Shown: one piece after another, positions 11,774-24,489 of the stretch
Numbering within the stretch: the first letter of the stretch is position 1
Layout of the letters: the number at the start of each line of letters is the position of its first letter
From: Hydnum rufescens UP504
Taxonomy: Eukaryota > Basidiomycota > Agaricomycetes > Cantharellales > Hydnaceae
Length of the DNA: 64,000 nucleotides
Assembly (NCBI GenBank): GCA_014904985.1
Contig: MU128930.1
Coordinates: 248,001-312,000 of the forward strand
Direction of reading: 5' to 3'
Made by a program: the position numbers and the translations under genes
The notes under the pieces: model-generated
What the model saw: the letters and a program-made list of their open reading frames with translations, nothing else
Told to the model about the DNA's origin: nothing
Databases searched by the model: none

Positions 11774-13873
11774 ATGCAAAGCCTGTTGCAGGCAGTATCA
11801 CTCACTGCCTCTACCCTTTCCAACTTCTATCAGAACAGTATGGCTTGCTTTCCATCTCAGAATCCTACAGTGTCTTATTGGATGGCGCATAATACGGGGC
11901 CCGCCAATCGCCTCGCGGGTTATGGACGAGAACACGCGCTGCCTATGCATACGGACGTGATCATGTTAGTCCTCCTATTTATATCCTGTTCCATATTGAC
12001 AAGGAACCCTACAAGCGTCGGTGCTGGTATCAGCGGAGCGGCTGTCGCACATTTTTTAATCAACAGTGATTCTCCTCCAGATAGCGTGGCATTAGTTGAG
12101 GCGCGTGACGTGGCATCTGGAGCTAGCACGTTGTCTTTCTTCCTTGCCCTCTTTGCTGAGCCTTATAATATCACTACTCTGGTTTGTGTATAGCTGGTAG
12201 AAATGGAGGATTTATCAAGCCCGTGCCCTTTCTGGCTTACGCTGACTACAAGAAATCCTATGGGACGACTGCTGCTTTGCAACTGGTTCAAAGCGAATAT
12301 GACAACCTGCAACTAACAGCTGAACTAGTAGAGGTATGGATTCGCTGTTCATCCAAAGGCGGGGTGCAAGCTCTGATTCCGAAGCACATGTAGCAAGGCG
12401 CCATAGATGCCGATTTCACCATGAGATCTCACAGAGAAATCCGTGAGTGAGAGTACTCCCTAATGCATCTCCAAGCACATCATCGTGGAGAGTTGTCGGC
12501 AGTTCTCGACGACGCTACCGCCGCGTTTCACAAAGCGAGACTCGACCTCATCCGTGCCGATCGAGCCGCGCTTGGTATCCCACAAACAGACGGCGTGACC
12601 TGGATCAGTAACTCAACGGAGGCTCGGCGTGTAAGGCCCCAGTCTGATTTTCACGTTGCCGAATTTCAATCAACTATCAGGTCACCAGATCTCGAGGGGC
12701 AGTCGCTGCGTACACCTTTGACACTGGTTCAATATGGCCTCATAAATTTGTGAGTCCATGTCTGCTGAATTTCTTCATGTTCTGCTCATGTTTGGCTCTA
12801 GGTCACGGCGCTCGTAGCAAATCTCCTGCCCTCCAAACGGTTCCGTCTCTTCACGCATACCCAAGTAAACAGAATCTCCAAATTGTCGCCTAGCAAGCCG
12901 GCGAGCCTCGATGGGTTGTCCGAACGTCCCGTGGTGACATGACGGCAACACGGTTATCTTAACAACCAACGGGTACACTGCCGCGTTGTTGCCTTCCGTT
13001 TTCTCCTCCTTAATTTTCCCGAAACGAAGCCAGATGGCCGCTTACACTATCCCCCAGAGTTTCGGTCTTCCTCTCGAATTCACCTTCAACATTCGAGGGT
13101 TCGCACCTGGTCGTCATCCCCCGTCCGAACCGGAAGATGCCTACGGCCTCACTACTATTGACGGGACCCTGATTATGGGAAGTTCGGAGGCTCAACATGC
13201 ATCTGATGTTGATGGAGTGCAATGGGTAGGCTCTGCGAATGATAGTGTAGTTTTCAATCGGACGACAGAATGTTGGTCGTGATCCTTCTGTTCTGTTTGT
13301 ACTGCACCGAATCACTGGGACCTTGGATAGATTTTCGACATCTTCCTAAAGACATCTTCGAAGGGTGGGATACCGAGTTCATTGGTGAAGGACTATATCG
13401 AAGCTGGACCGGGTATGTCGTATTCGGTGTCGATATCATATTGAGGCTGCGCCTAACGTTTGCTAAGAATTCAAGGACGTGTAAGAAGCTGAGGATCGAA
13501 CTGGTTTCTATATTCTTGCTTACTCCCTTTATTAAAGACCATAGACACACTGCCCTACGTTGGGGCGGTACCAAGGTTAGATGGCTTATATGTGTCCGCC
13601 GGATTCCATGGCCACGGTATGCGGTCATGTTCTGGCCGACTTGGCTGTTTGATGTGTCCAGAATCGACTGACGGAACTGTCAGGGATGGCGCGATGCTTA
13701 ATTGCTGCTCGTGGGCTAGTATACCAATTACTGTCACCAACACACGAGTGGGATCGGCGTCTCCCTCCCCCATTCCAGATAACACTAGAACGACTGAACG
13801 CGACAGGGACTTTACTGTGAGCTGGACGAGAATTAGCCGTTTGTTCGCCATGTACGCTCCACTGGTCCTGTGA
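11774..13873 (+). pseudogene. FAD-dependent oxidoreductase (DAO family), frame-broken
   Basis: DAO-family flavoenzymes oxidise amines or amino acids. Seen: an N-terminal NPTVSYWMAHN segment typical of the basidiomycete subgroup; the dinucleotide-binding motif VGAGISGAAVAHFL after a GT-AG intron at about 11965-12016; RNGGFIKP; KSYGTTAALQLVQSEYDN; a middle part with ALVANLLPSKRFRLFTH; TIPQSFGLPLEF; DIFEGWDTEFIGEGLYRSWTG; and the C-terminal FAD-contact region YVSAGFHGHGMR. The order is right for a ~500 aa enzyme, but the frame breaks at about 12188, 12400, 12940 and 13640, and the end after GHGMR is not family-like. Either a decaying gene or a poorly sequenced one. Confidence 0.65.
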
Positions 13874-14650
13874 TGGATGTCTTAACGCCATATAATATGC
13901 AAATTTGCATCAAAGCGATCAGGGACCCCTCAGAGATTGGTGGATATCCCGCTTGGACTATGAGCGTCTCAAACAGGGCTCAAGCGTTTGAAAATCTCCT
14001 AGATCTTTCCTTAGTAGTGAATACGCCACAAACTCGCTGCAGCCTCGACACTGATTTGGGCTGCCTCAGGCAACGCGCCGCTTCCGACACCTAGGATATT
14101 AGACTGCTCGAGACGTTGCACCGCAATGCGTCAAAAGAGACGACAAAAGGAATGGACGTTGCTGATTATGAAGGGAGAGGAAGGCGCAATTAGGACGAGA
14201 AGGTGCCTCATTCAGAAGGCCGAGGTATATAGTCAAGAGGAAGTGCTAGGCATCACCAGCCAGACGTCCAAATGCCGCGGGCAACGCAAATTTGAAGCCA
14301 TTCGGGGGAATTGTGCACCTTGTCATCGAAAAGGAGACGAGATGCAAGAGTGTTCGTGGATGGAAGAAAGAATATAGGATGAATTTCTGGCTCCGCGTAG
14401 AAGTCAGCGTGTCAACGTCAGTGACCTATCGCACATACGGAGGGTGCTCGATTCCAACGTCAGGGAATAGTTCAAATGTTTTGCATAGCGATGAAACACA
14501 TTAAGCAGGATGTCGCAAGATGGTGGTGATTCGTTCATAAATTATTTGGCGAGCTGGTGTTCAGTTCAATGGCGATCACCCGAAACCACCGAAAGGGCAC
14601 CACCTGATAACGTCAGTTATCATGCCAAGCTTTGATCCATTCAAAATATT
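13874..14650. other. intergenic region, no gene supported
   Basis: Short frames on both strands without recognisable content or repeats. It may hold the 3' part of the kinase relic on the minus strand. Confidence 0.4.
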
Positions 14651-14653
14651 GGT

Positions 14654-15970
14654 TTAAAGGCATAGGAGAATGACCATCAGAATTAACAGACGAATAAGAT
14701 TGTTCATGAGAATCAATCTATCCCACGTTGAATCAGAGATCGGCGTAGAAAATGCAGAGCCGCTCGAGGCGTACTCGGCAGATGACCGTATCCTCTTCGA
14801 ACGTTGGGGTGGAAGTCGTCGCCACACCAGTGAAGGGAAACTCGTACAGGGACCTCGGATCATCCAAGTCGACACCCAAGACATGACAAGTTGATAATCG
14901 GTGAGTGAGAAAACTGCCTGTTAGGGTGTGATTAGATAGGGTGTGCAGATGCGGACTCCAGGGAATCAATCGACCTAGACGTCTATTTGGGAATCAAATA
15001 GTGCCCTAAAATGGCTTCAACGTGCGAAGAGCGTGCGGATTGATTTCGTCAACTTTAGAAACTCCGCCAACCCACTGGGCTAGTTAAGAGTAATGATGGA
15101 AGAGAGAAATAAAGGACACAAGGAACACACTATAATAAAATTAGCAAATACCACTTCCGGAGGTTTGTTGGGGAATGGGACATTGAAGTGTTCGAAGAAA
15201 GTGATTGTTGCGAAGCATACACTTGGACCTTGGCTACTCCAGTTCAACCTCCCCAATGGTATGAAGCATTCTGTCCTTCCCGAAGATTTTTTCTATACCC
15301 TTGTTATCAGTTAAGGGAGATATTTCCCCTTCACGGAATCGGCGACCACGAGCGACTAATCTCCCGGCATACTTTATCAACGCACCGCCACGGGTTACGC
15401 TAGGTTCATGTAAGTTCTCAATCTTCGTCAAGTACAGAGGCGGTTTCGGGACCTCTGGAAAGTGCTGATATCACTTTCAACAACATCAATCACCAAACAG
15501 AGGAGGTTTCCATGTGGAGGTCTTTCGCTGAAGCCCCCCACGACGTACGAGGGACTAACCATCAGTTCCATTCTTGATAGTTCCATGACCTCGAGCTCGT
15601 GCAGGAGATTATACAGCCACCAGTCGCTTCAGTAGTTAATACTCTCACGGCATTAGAAGTATGTCCAGTGAGTGCATTAGTTGATAAAGCGTTTGACACT
15701 AGCAAGAACACGCTGCAGCTGAGAAGTCGAGTGGCGTGCGGCCCATACCGAGGAACATTGACCCCGCCCAAAGCCCCGGACAATTTTGTAGTAGTCATCC
15801 TTCAAAACACCAGGTTTATCAAAGAAATTTCCAAATCCTTCATCAGCGGAGGCCGAAGGCTGTAACTTTTTGGATAAGAGATGTGCACGAGAGCCTGTAT
15901 CCAGGGTTGATAGACGTAGACTTGCGGCCACAACCCATTTCAGTCTCACTTGACGCGTTCGTTTAGCCAT
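14654..15970 (-). pseudogene. SRPK-like protein kinase relic
   Basis: Minus-strand pieces in kinase order but in different frames: an SRPK-like start with a degenerate glycine loop (KIVRGFGRGQCSSVWAARH, about 15700-15860); a lobe segment LLHELEVMELSRMEL, then HGNLLCLVIDVVESDIST at about 15470-15600; KYAGRLVA at about 15350 where the helix before the catalytic loop should be; and a possible late-lobe LYEFPFTG at about 14830. I see no intact HRD catalytic loop or DFG. Best read as a degraded SR-protein-kinase-like gene; the exact family is an inference. Confidence 0.45.
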
Positions 15971-16060
15971 CCTCGTCCTCGGGTAACGGAATTGTCGTCG
16001 GGAAACGCGTGGCGTTTAAGGGAATCAATTTCGGAAATTGCCACCATGTTTTATCACCGC

Positions 16061-18560
16061 TATGGGCGACGAACCACTAACGAGAACCGCTGTGATTCTT
16101 CAGCCAAAGGGCCTCCTTCATCGTTTCATCCGGCACAAAGATAATTCCACTATCGTTGAGAGACCAGAAAGACTTCGCGCGGTCTGCGTTGGTGTTGCAG
16201 CTGTGGCATCGAGGTTGCAAGAGGCATGGTCTGGTGACAATGCAAATGGTGTAGGCGCTTTAGACGCGACGTCCGAACTCACAGACGCGCTCCATCGTCT
16301 CAGTATAACTCGGACGAATGGTTCCACTCCTGCGCGACTGGATACTGCATTGGATATAATCAACCACACCGACTCCACCAATTTTCTCACGGATCCCGCG
16401 GTGCGCTTTGTGCACGGCGAACCAGACGAATATCTGAACAAACTGCACGCTTGGGCCTCGAGCAGTGAAGACAAAATTCGAGTTGGCGAGAGTGAAATTC
16501 CCTCAGGGTTGTCACAGGGGGACCTGTATTGTACGCCTCATTGTAATCGTAATCGTCAAAAGCACCAGCCCTTCTGATGTGCTCGTACTAGTGTGTCCAC
16601 AAAGTATCGAAGCAATTTCGGGTGCAATCGCTGCTGTGTGTCAGGGCGTCGATCTAGTCATGACATCTACCTCCAAGAAGTCCGAGGCAACCACATCCTC
16701 GATATCGGGCATCTCTCCCAGCCCGGTGAGCCCAGAAGTTGCAGAGTCCCATGGCGATAGCACCACTGCCACAGCCACCGTTTCCAATGATGCTTCATCC
16801 ATCCCAATGTCCGGTGTCCCCAATACCGTCAACACCCGCGGTCTCTGATGGCTCGACGGCAGTCACAAAGAGAGTATTTGTTGCTATACGACCTCCTGGC
16901 CACCATTGTTCAGATGAAGTTCCATCTGGATTCTGCTTCATAAACAACGTACTCGTGGCCGCAGCACATGGTGGGCGATGCTTATCAACATATGGCGCCA
17001 CTATTTGACTGTTGTATCTGCACAGCCCATCTTCGTCACGGAATCAAGCGCGCTATCATTCTGGACTTCGATCTGCACCACGGGAATGGCACGCAGTCCA
17101 TAGTTTGGTCTATAAATGCTGATACTGACAGGCGAGAAGATGAATCCAAGGCCCGTGTCTCTGCGGGTCTGGAGCCTCTACCATCCGGCCTCAGAGTCTA
17201 TTATGCCAGCTTACACGATATCCATTCATTTCCTTGCGAAGTATGTCGCTCGACGACTTTGACAACTTGATCCACGATCTGCATTGATCATTTTGTCATA
17301 CCACCAGGATGGAGATGTTGCTCTGGTTCAAGCTGCGTCAACGACTCTCAGTGGAGCTCACGGCCAATACATCGAGAATGTTCATCTGGAGCCCTATGAC
17401 ACTGACGCCGACTTTTTTGGCCGCTTATACGATAAATATCGTGACCGTTTACTTGGGGGTGCGTACGACTTTCTTCAAAAGACGAACATTTCAACAGAGT
17501 CGGATGGAGAGATTATTGTCTTCATCAGGTAATTGACCTTTCCATTGCAATTTTTGCGATTGTTCACACGTTTGAGTACGTTAGTGCCGGATTTGATGCC
17601 TCTCCCCATGAACATCCCTATATGTCTCGCCACAATCGGAAGGTGCCCACTGCTTTTTACACCCAGTTCGCCCAAGATGTGCGTGCCTTTGCGGATGAGC
17701 ATGCTACAGGGCGCGTTATTAGCGTACTCGAGGGTGGCTATAGCGATCTGGCCCTCATTAGTGGGACCGGGGCTTTCCTCGAGGGTCTCACGGTGGGTCA
17801 ACCCTCCGCTGGTTCCAGACGGTGGTGGGAACTCGAAGATCTTGTGCAGGTACGTTTTACGCGTGTTTTTCTCTGACATTATGATTTCAACATTTCTCAC
17901 TAGCTCGAGAAACTAACAAAGCCTGTCGCGCGCGGTGCCAAGCCCCGAAATTCCAAAGGCACACCACAGCCCGATAATCCTTGGATTGGACGCACACGAA
18001 ACATTCTCGCAACCCTGGACCCTTCCTTTTTCTCTCCTTTGCCTCCTTTGCCCAATTTGCGGCCCTCGCTTCATGAAGTCCCTACACCCACATCCTCGTC
18101 CGCTAAGATGACACTGCGTGAGCGGAAGAAGCCTGCCGGTGGCATCAAAGATTCCCATCAGACCCCTTCCCCTCCAAAGCAGAAGCAAATGGCACGGAAA
18201 AAAGGCGGAAAAGATGTTGGCCAAATGCCTGACTCAGGCGCTGGAACCCCGGCTTCGACTTCAACATCCTTCCCTGCATCTGACTCTTCGTCCTCCACCG
18301 CGAGCTTGCCCAACCTTGGGGATTCGCTGGCGGTGTCTGCTGGTGATATAACACGTCTAGCCCCAGAAAGCAAGATCCCCTCATTAGCGATAATGGACAA
18401 CAGGGATACGAATGCACCCACTGAATCTTCGAATGCACCATTGATGATTCGAATTAAAGTCCCACCGCGGTCTGCCCCTCCCATAACCATCGCCGACACC
18501 CAGAGGCTTAGGGATGGGCCCGTAGAGGATGCAGACTCCGCCAAATCTAACACCCCATGA
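16061..18560 (+). CDS. histone deacetylase, class II Hos3-like
   Basis: A zinc-dependent deacetylase acting on histone lysines in chromatin. Seen: N-terminus MGDEPLTRTAVILQPKGLLH; the paired histidines RPPGHHCSDEVPSGFCFINN (about 16890-16950); the metal site ILDFDLHHGNGTQ (17058-17096); YYASLHDIHSFPCE; SAGFDASPHEHPYMSRH; and VISVLEGGYSDLAL (17717-17758), all standard class II landmarks. GT-AG introns at about 16529-16587 and 16970-17029 join the parts in frame (DLY to CPQSIEAISG; NVLVAAAH to LRHGIKRA). The C-terminal 200 residues are Ser/Pro/Lys-rich and disordered (KMTLRERKKPAGG), as in Hos3 homologues. Stop at 18558-18560. It converges on the RhoGAP gene with a 135 bp gap. All catalytic residues visible appear intact. 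Confidence 0.88.
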
Positions 18561-18695
18561 TCATCACTTCTTACTACAATTACAACACCTCAGCTCCCCT
18601 TCCCAGCCTTAATATTGATTACTTTGGTCCGTCATTCGCCATATTTAATTTTATCCTGATTGGAATTCCGATACATACGATGGATGGAAGCAAGT

Positions 18696-21340
18696 TCATT
18701 CTGGTGTCCTGGTGTCCTCTAATTCTGGGGACAACTCAGCGGACTTTGGCGATGACGACGGCGAGAAAAACCCTTCCACAGTGATGCCGTGCGCTTCAAC
18801 GCCAGCTCCACTTGTCTGTCTCGTTCCCTTCCCAATTGTGATGCTGCCATAGCCGCTTCTTACACCGGTTCCCTCACCCGCTTTTTCAATACTAATGATA
18901 GATCGAACGGTCTTTAGTCTCGCTGTCCCACCACCACCAATTGTAGATGGTGCACGGATGGAAGAGTATCTTCCAGTGCCGGGACTCACGTCATTAGGAT
19001 GCGACGAAGCGTTGCTGATGGCACTGCTGGACGACGCGGATGCCGACAATCCGGTCGGAGCCGAGTCGTTTCGCTGATGTGTTTGTGCACCAACAAGTCG
19101 CGAGCGAGATATGGAGGGGTGTCCGAGTCCAATCAGACTATTAGGCAGTCCAGATCCCTTACGGGTCGGACTCGACCAAGCACTGGGAGGCGGTGATGAC
19201 ACAGAGGCTGAAGGTCCAATGGACATTACGAGCATCGATCCATCTAGATCGTCGTCATCGTCCGAGTCGACGGCGTTGGATTGGGGCGGTCGAAAGTGTG
19301 GCGTGTCTGGTAAGGTGTGAACCGTCGGGGATGGCAGAGAAGATGACAGGGAAGGGCCAGATGTCAAGGCTACAGTTCGGTCCGCCAGCTCTTCGAAGAT
19401 TTCGAAGTACTGAGCTATGCATATCTTTATGACAAGGCCCAATGTTGCGCTGTTGTCCGCACTGCCTGGTACGTGAGAGCTATTGGCTGAGGCACGGAGC
19501 TCTGAAGGTAGTGCCGGTCCATTAGGGATTGTGCACATCTGAATATCTCGAACGACGCTGGAGCTGGAAACTAAGTTCGGACTGAAACAAAGTGCCAAGT
19601 TGTGTGCATCCATCTTGTTTATTGACGCTCGCAAAGAGACGTCGTGTAGGAGATCTGAACAGACTGTTCAGAATGTGTGTACTATTGATCGTAGATCTTT
19701 CAACTCACGTAAGACGTATGATAAGACAATGATGGTCGCTGGGGAGATCCGCTCAACGGCAGGGAGAATCGTATCACGGATATAGTCGACGCATGAGCGA
19801 TCGGCAGGGTCATGAGTAGGAGGGGGACATCGCTGAATTAAATAATATAAAGACTCTGGGAAGACTGGATCAGGCAAATCCCTGAAGAATGATTTAAGGA
19901 GCACCGCGGCAATATTAGGATCATGGAACGACGCAAGGGAGATGGTCTGGCCTGTATCAAGAAAGGCACATTGATGTCTGGCGAGCAAAGAATACCGAGT
20001 CCTACTAACCCCGGTTGTAGGCTTCCTTGACTTGCCGCAATAACGCTGAGCTTGGTGATCTCCGGAAGAGGCCTTCGGCCCCCATTCCTGTAGAATACAA
20101 ATTATGGGACGAAGGAACCCATGACTTCGGTCACTTACCGCTTGATCGAATATAGGCAACAGCATCCTTGATGACTCTAGGGATGCCAGAAGATTCACCA
20201 TAGTCGCCCATTAATTCTTCCAAAGAAACACCGAAGGCATGGGATTTCTCAAGGTGCATTGACGGAACCGTTATTTGTCGCTCGTGTTTGAGATTCTCCC
20301 TTTACCCAATTGTCAATTGATGAACAAAATGGTTTTCCACACGCACTCGTAGACGGCCGGGTCCAAATCGAGATTTGTGAGAGGGACATGCATGGCGAGA
20401 GCACTAAGGGTCGGAACATACTGAATCTTTCGGAAGAATTTGGGGCTACATTACGCAGTAGGGTAATTTTATTGAGTGTGCTGCTAGTTAACATGACAGC
20501 GTACCTTATAATGGCACCAGCCAGGGACAACAACACTGTACAAAAAATTAGAGCAGTGCCCCAAAACTTCTATAACTACATACCTTTCGAGAACGTAGTC
20601 GTGTGCACAATAAACTGACGAAACAATGAGCTTCAGCATTAAAATTATCTATCTGTACACTCAGCTTACAAGTTTCTTAAGATTTTTTCGATACCTGAAT
20701 TCACAAGCATATAAAAAGTATACGAACTCTGACTCTGAGTTGACCCACTTGCGACTTAAACTCCGATAAGCTTTCCAGACCCAATTCCATGGAGGGGCAT
20801 ATCGGCCGCCGGCAGCCAGAAATACAACGGTATAGTCGCTCTCAACTGGACAGTCTTAGCTTACTCTCTCGGGATCGACAGGACCTGACATACCGAACAA
20901 GTCGAGATATTGCAGCATTCGATGAAGAAGCAGGTCGTAAGACAATTCCTTTGGATCAGGAAATTGTGAAGCCGTAATAACGACGCTGTTTTATCAAAGT
21001 ATAGAAGTCAGCATGTACGAGCCCTGCATGTCGTGGATACACAAACATAGGTCGGGTCCTTGTGGAAATATGATAAGAATAATGGGGAGGTTTGATGGAC
21101 TCGTACATTAAATTCTCACTCGTGATCTAGCCCCGCCTGTGAGATAACCTTGTGCATGATTTCTTCCAGTCGGTCATTCATATGGGGATTATCAAAGATA
21201 AGAGTCGCAACGTTATCGCGCCTTCCAAAAGCAAATCGACTTCTTCTTGGATTACCAGGAGAAGAGCGAGATGGAGACGAAACAGATGATGAGAGCGCGA
21301 TATTAGACAACTTTTGCTTGAGGGAGAAAGAGGGTGGCAT
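18696..21340 (-). CDS. CRAL-TRIO/BCH-domain RhoGAP protein
   Basis: A predicted Rho-family GTPase-activating protein with an N-terminal lipid or small-GTPase-binding BCH (Sec14-like) domain. Seen: start at 21340 (MPPSFSLKQKLSNIAL), RRDNVATLIFDNPHMNDRLE; PWNWVWKAYRSLSRK then YRKNLKKL across a 54 nt intron at about 20688-20741; FIVHTTTFSK; LLSLAGAII then SPKFFRKIQYVPTLSALAMH across a 59 nt intron (about 20449-20508, with a CTAAC-like branch site). The RhoGAP follows: FGVSLEELMGD, GIPRVIKDAVAYI, LDTGQTISLASFHDP, KSFFRDLPDPVFP, NKMDAHNLALCFSPNLV (19560-19630). The arginine-finger segment lies in the poorly phased part at about 20040-20100. The 300-residue tail is Ser/Pro-rich with an acidic DSDDDDDLD run. 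Stop at 18696. Confidence 0.82.
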
Positions 21341-21410
21341 ATCCAAGTCAATCCAGGCCAACAGATCGGCACTTTCCGTCCCACAATTTTGGCGGGTCAA
21401 ACTCAAAGTT
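21341..21410. promoter_or_regulatory. compact divergent promoter (about 70 bp) between RhoGAP and FCP1-like genes
   Basis: If both starts are right, only about 70 bp separate the two coding starts, so 5' ends must overlap or start inside the other gene. No TATA box is seen. Confidence 0.35.
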
Positions 21411-23128
21411 ATGCCTAGTACGCGTATAGGGCGAGCAATGCAGCAGCGAGCTCCCTTTCGTACGTCGAGAGGCCCCGATCCCTACTCAGAAACGCAGCGC
21501 GGTCAATATCCAGTTAGCCTGGAACCATACAGGAATGGCTATGTTATTCCTACTGATGATGTTTTCAATTTCGAGCCATCCTCTGGATTAGATTATGATT
21601 GTTACTCCGCAGGGCCGGCAAGCACACCTATTTATTTATAGTGTGTGCAGGTCGCTCACCATTATGCACTATTACAGCCACACTCGTTCGGCCAAATTTT
21701 CGGACTATACTCTCCAACGAATCCACCCAGCGATCAGCCCGCTGCTGGGCCCCAACGCAACTCATGGAAATCAGACAGGGGGAGAAGATACTCCCCATCA
21801 CTGTACTATTCTCATAACGACCGTCCCAAGCCAGGCGAACAACGCAGTACGCCCTCGGATGCTGCCCAATCACGCAATGGTTTGCAACATCGGACCTTCC
21901 ACGGTACTGGTACCAAACGGGAGCTATCTGTGTCTCCACCATTTATTCCTCGCTTTCCTTCTCCTTCGTACATCACCCTTTCAAGTTCTCCCCCCTCATC
22001 TATGTCCCCTCCCAGGAAACTTGTAGTATTGGACCTCAATGGCACTTTGGTTTTTCGTCCCCCAGGCCCCTCAGGAAAGCCTCGGAAAATACATCCCCGA
22101 CCGTACATGAATGTCTTTGCGCAGTATGTTTTAGATATCTCGTTACTCGAGCACACCTTTTTCATTCATATCACCTTGATTCCTTAGATTCCTCGCCCTT
22201 CATTCCGGCCTCGATACTATGATATGGAGTAGCGCTCAGCCCCACAATGTGGAAACTATGGTCGATCGTGCATTTGGCTCGCTTCGAAGCGGCTTAAAGC
22301 ATGTATGGGCGAGAGACACACTAGGTCTCTCTCAGCGGGACTTTTGTGAGTTTACTCTCTGTGCCCTTCTCATTCCTTCATCCGATGACCTGGGTCTCAC
22401 TTTCGTCTTTCAACTGATAGCTAGGAAAGTCCAAACCGTGAAGGACTTAAACATACTTTGGAGAGATCTCCCGGAGCAAGTGCTCGAAAAAGAGCGTTAT
22501 TCGGCCTTGAACACTGTTCTCCTTGATGATTCGGCTCTTAAAGCCCATCTTCAGCCTTACAACCATCTTCCGCTACCGGAATATGACGCCGCACTCCGAA
22601 AAAATGATCTGGCAGCTATCGAAGAGATAGACAAGAGCGCACCCGGCGAACCTCGACAGTTTCGATTCGATCCCTCTCTTCTTGCTGTCGTAGGTGTTTT
22701 GGATGAACTTGTAAGGCAAGATAGCGTGTGCGCTTGGATCCATGCCGACGGACTCTGGGCCGGTTTCAAGGACTGGGTGGGGGTCACGCCGCAGAGTGAC
22801 ATGCTTGCTCTTAACCTAATACCACAAGAGATTCCTCAGGAGTCTAAGGGGCTCACCGCGCCAATTAAGGTGTGAATAATAGTATCAGCCAAGTATTTAG
22901 TATCATTGACTGATCGTGTGGTTCACTCTGCAGAAGAAGCCAAGATGGCGGGACAGGAGGAAGAATTTAGAGGATCCGTCGCCATCCCCCGTTTGGTTCT
23001 CGAATCAATTGTGCTTTGAGCATTGGGTTGCTCGTGGCACGAAAGCCGCAGAAAAACTCGGCATTGTCGTTCACCACGGTCTTCCACTGTCAGGTAGCCC
23101 AAACCCGCTACCCTCTCTAACAAAGTGA
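21411..23128 (+). CDS. FCP1/NIF-like HAD-superfamily phosphatase domain protein
   Basis: HAD proteins of the FCP1 (NLI-interacting factor) family are Mg-dependent protein phosphatases. Seen: N-terminal 200 residues rich in Arg, Ser and Pro; motif I as VVLDLNGTLV at about 22024-22053; then GLDTMIWSSAQPHNVETMVD (motif II-type S/T at the end of a strand), VWARDTLGLS, VKDLNILWRDLP, and motif III YSALNTVLLDDS with the paired Asp. A 53 nt intron follows the first motif (FAQ to FLALHSG), another precedes RKVQTVKDL, and a last one near 22870-22930. The C-terminal exon has HWVARGTKAAEKLGIVVHHGL and ends at 23128. Motif I is DLN rather than DxD: the general acid/base Asp is Asn, which may limit catalysis or be normal for this subgroup. 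Confidence 0.8.
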
Positions 23129-23640
23129 TTCGACGGCTCAGATCCTTCGCATTGAACCTTACGCTTGCACCAAGAATCGATCCGTAACCTTGTCGCCTGG
23201 CGCATTGCTTTAGCGCTGTGCGTTAATTGCGCGCCTGATCAGAGATACCGAAAGACTCGAGGGATGTCGCTCTGGCACCAATACTTGAGTGCCATGCTTA
23301 TATTAATATAGAATCCGTCTCTTGGGTGATCACTTCCGACGCTAATGTAATTGAGGTGCCCAATTGTGTTGGATGTCATTGCAGTAGGAAGCCACCGCCA
23401 GGTAGAGTTGCTCCCGCCCATTATCTGCACTAGATACTTTCAGGAGGATCTAGACCTTGTGCGGGCGACTAATGGGAAGCCGCATTTCCATGGTTGCAAT
23501 GGATGATCCATGAATTACTACAATAAGAGCTGCTGAGCTAAGAGCTGGATGATGGAAGGTGGGAGGTACCACCTCAGGCCCCCCATTTCTGCAACCTCCT
23601 TAGGTTGACTTTGTCCTGTGTGGATGTCAACCTAACAAGG
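23129..23640. other. intergenic region, no gene seen
   Basis: 3' flank of the FCP1-like gene grading into repeat DNA. No supported coding sequence. Confidence 0.45.
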
Positions 23641-23830
23641 TAGAACTAAATGTGTATCTTTGTGGAGCTACATTTTGATTTTTGTATACACCCTATAGAG
23701 GGCTTCAAATAGTGTAGCTACATGGTTTCTACCTGATTTATTTAGTGTAGTTACATCTATGGGTGAGTATTGAATGAATCAGTGTAGCTACACATAGCTG
23801 TATTTGCCTTCAAAAATGTGCAACCACAAG
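23640..23830 (+). repeat. left copy of dispersed repeat with TGTAGCTACA palindromes
   Basis: It shares with 39,640-39,745 the ordered words CTGATTTATTTAGTG, GGAGTTAC or GTAGTTAC, CTATGGGTGA, TATTGAATGAATCA, TGTAGCTACAC and TATTTGCCTTCAAAAA. The same orientation on both sides of the copia cluster suggests the cluster landed inside or between copies of this older repeat. Confidence 0.6.
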
Positions 23831-24006
23831 GACAGCCTTGGCCACAAGGTAATTTTATGACATAATTAATACTACCTAATTGATTGTATAATTATATAAT
23901 TAGATTGCATAACCAGCATCAGAGGTTATGCAAAGAGAGGGGTCAGCCCAGCCCACCCCATTGAACAATGCTGGCCCTTAGGCTGGCTCTGTTCATAGCT
24001 ACCTCC

Positions 24007-24034
24007 CCACACCCCAGTCTATACTGGGGTGTGG
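24007..24034. repeat. perfect 12 bp inverted repeat (CCACACCCCAGT), 4 nt loop
   Basis: Arms 24007-24018 and 24023-24034 around CTAT. Its sequence resembles the CCACAC-type hairpins of the array at 39,973-40,957 and the one at 42,538, and GTGACT follows within the right arm end. Confidence 0.8.
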
Positions 24035-24188
24035 TGACTGCTCCTGGGCTCTCAGTAGATGGTGGTGGTGGTGTCATACAAAATGAAAACTTTCCAGCAA
24101 TTGCCAGTAAATTGAACCTGGGACTTGTCAGGGCGACACTGCCGTCGAAGCCACAAACAGAAAGAGGAAAGAGATTAATTAACCACAC

Positions 24189-24272
24189 GCTATCGCAGTG
24201 GGAATCCTGAGTATACACCACACAACAAGGGACACACAAGTCTCGCACCTATCGCAGTGGGAATCCTGAGAG
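24189..24272 (+). repeat. 21-22 bp direct repeat 60 bp apart upstream of a TATA box
   Basis: CTATCGCAGTGGGAATCCTG occurs at about 24189 and again at about 24249, followed by TATAAATA at about 24305. This looks like a remnant promoter or LTR of a transposon; no matching 3' copy was found. Confidence 0.5.
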
Positions 24273-24489
24273 ATCAAAACTGGTGATCCCCCAACTGTGA
24301 AGGGCTATAAATACTATTTCCTGCACACAGCCTCCAACCTTCCAGAGCCTTCTGCTGTCTTCCATAACCTTCCGGATCCTCCTAGAATGCCGGCTCCACA
24401 GCCCATCAGTCAGCCTCCACAGCCACCATCACTAAGCCTCACTAAGCTGACGCAGCTGTGTTATGAATCCTGTGCGCACCTCCACATGG

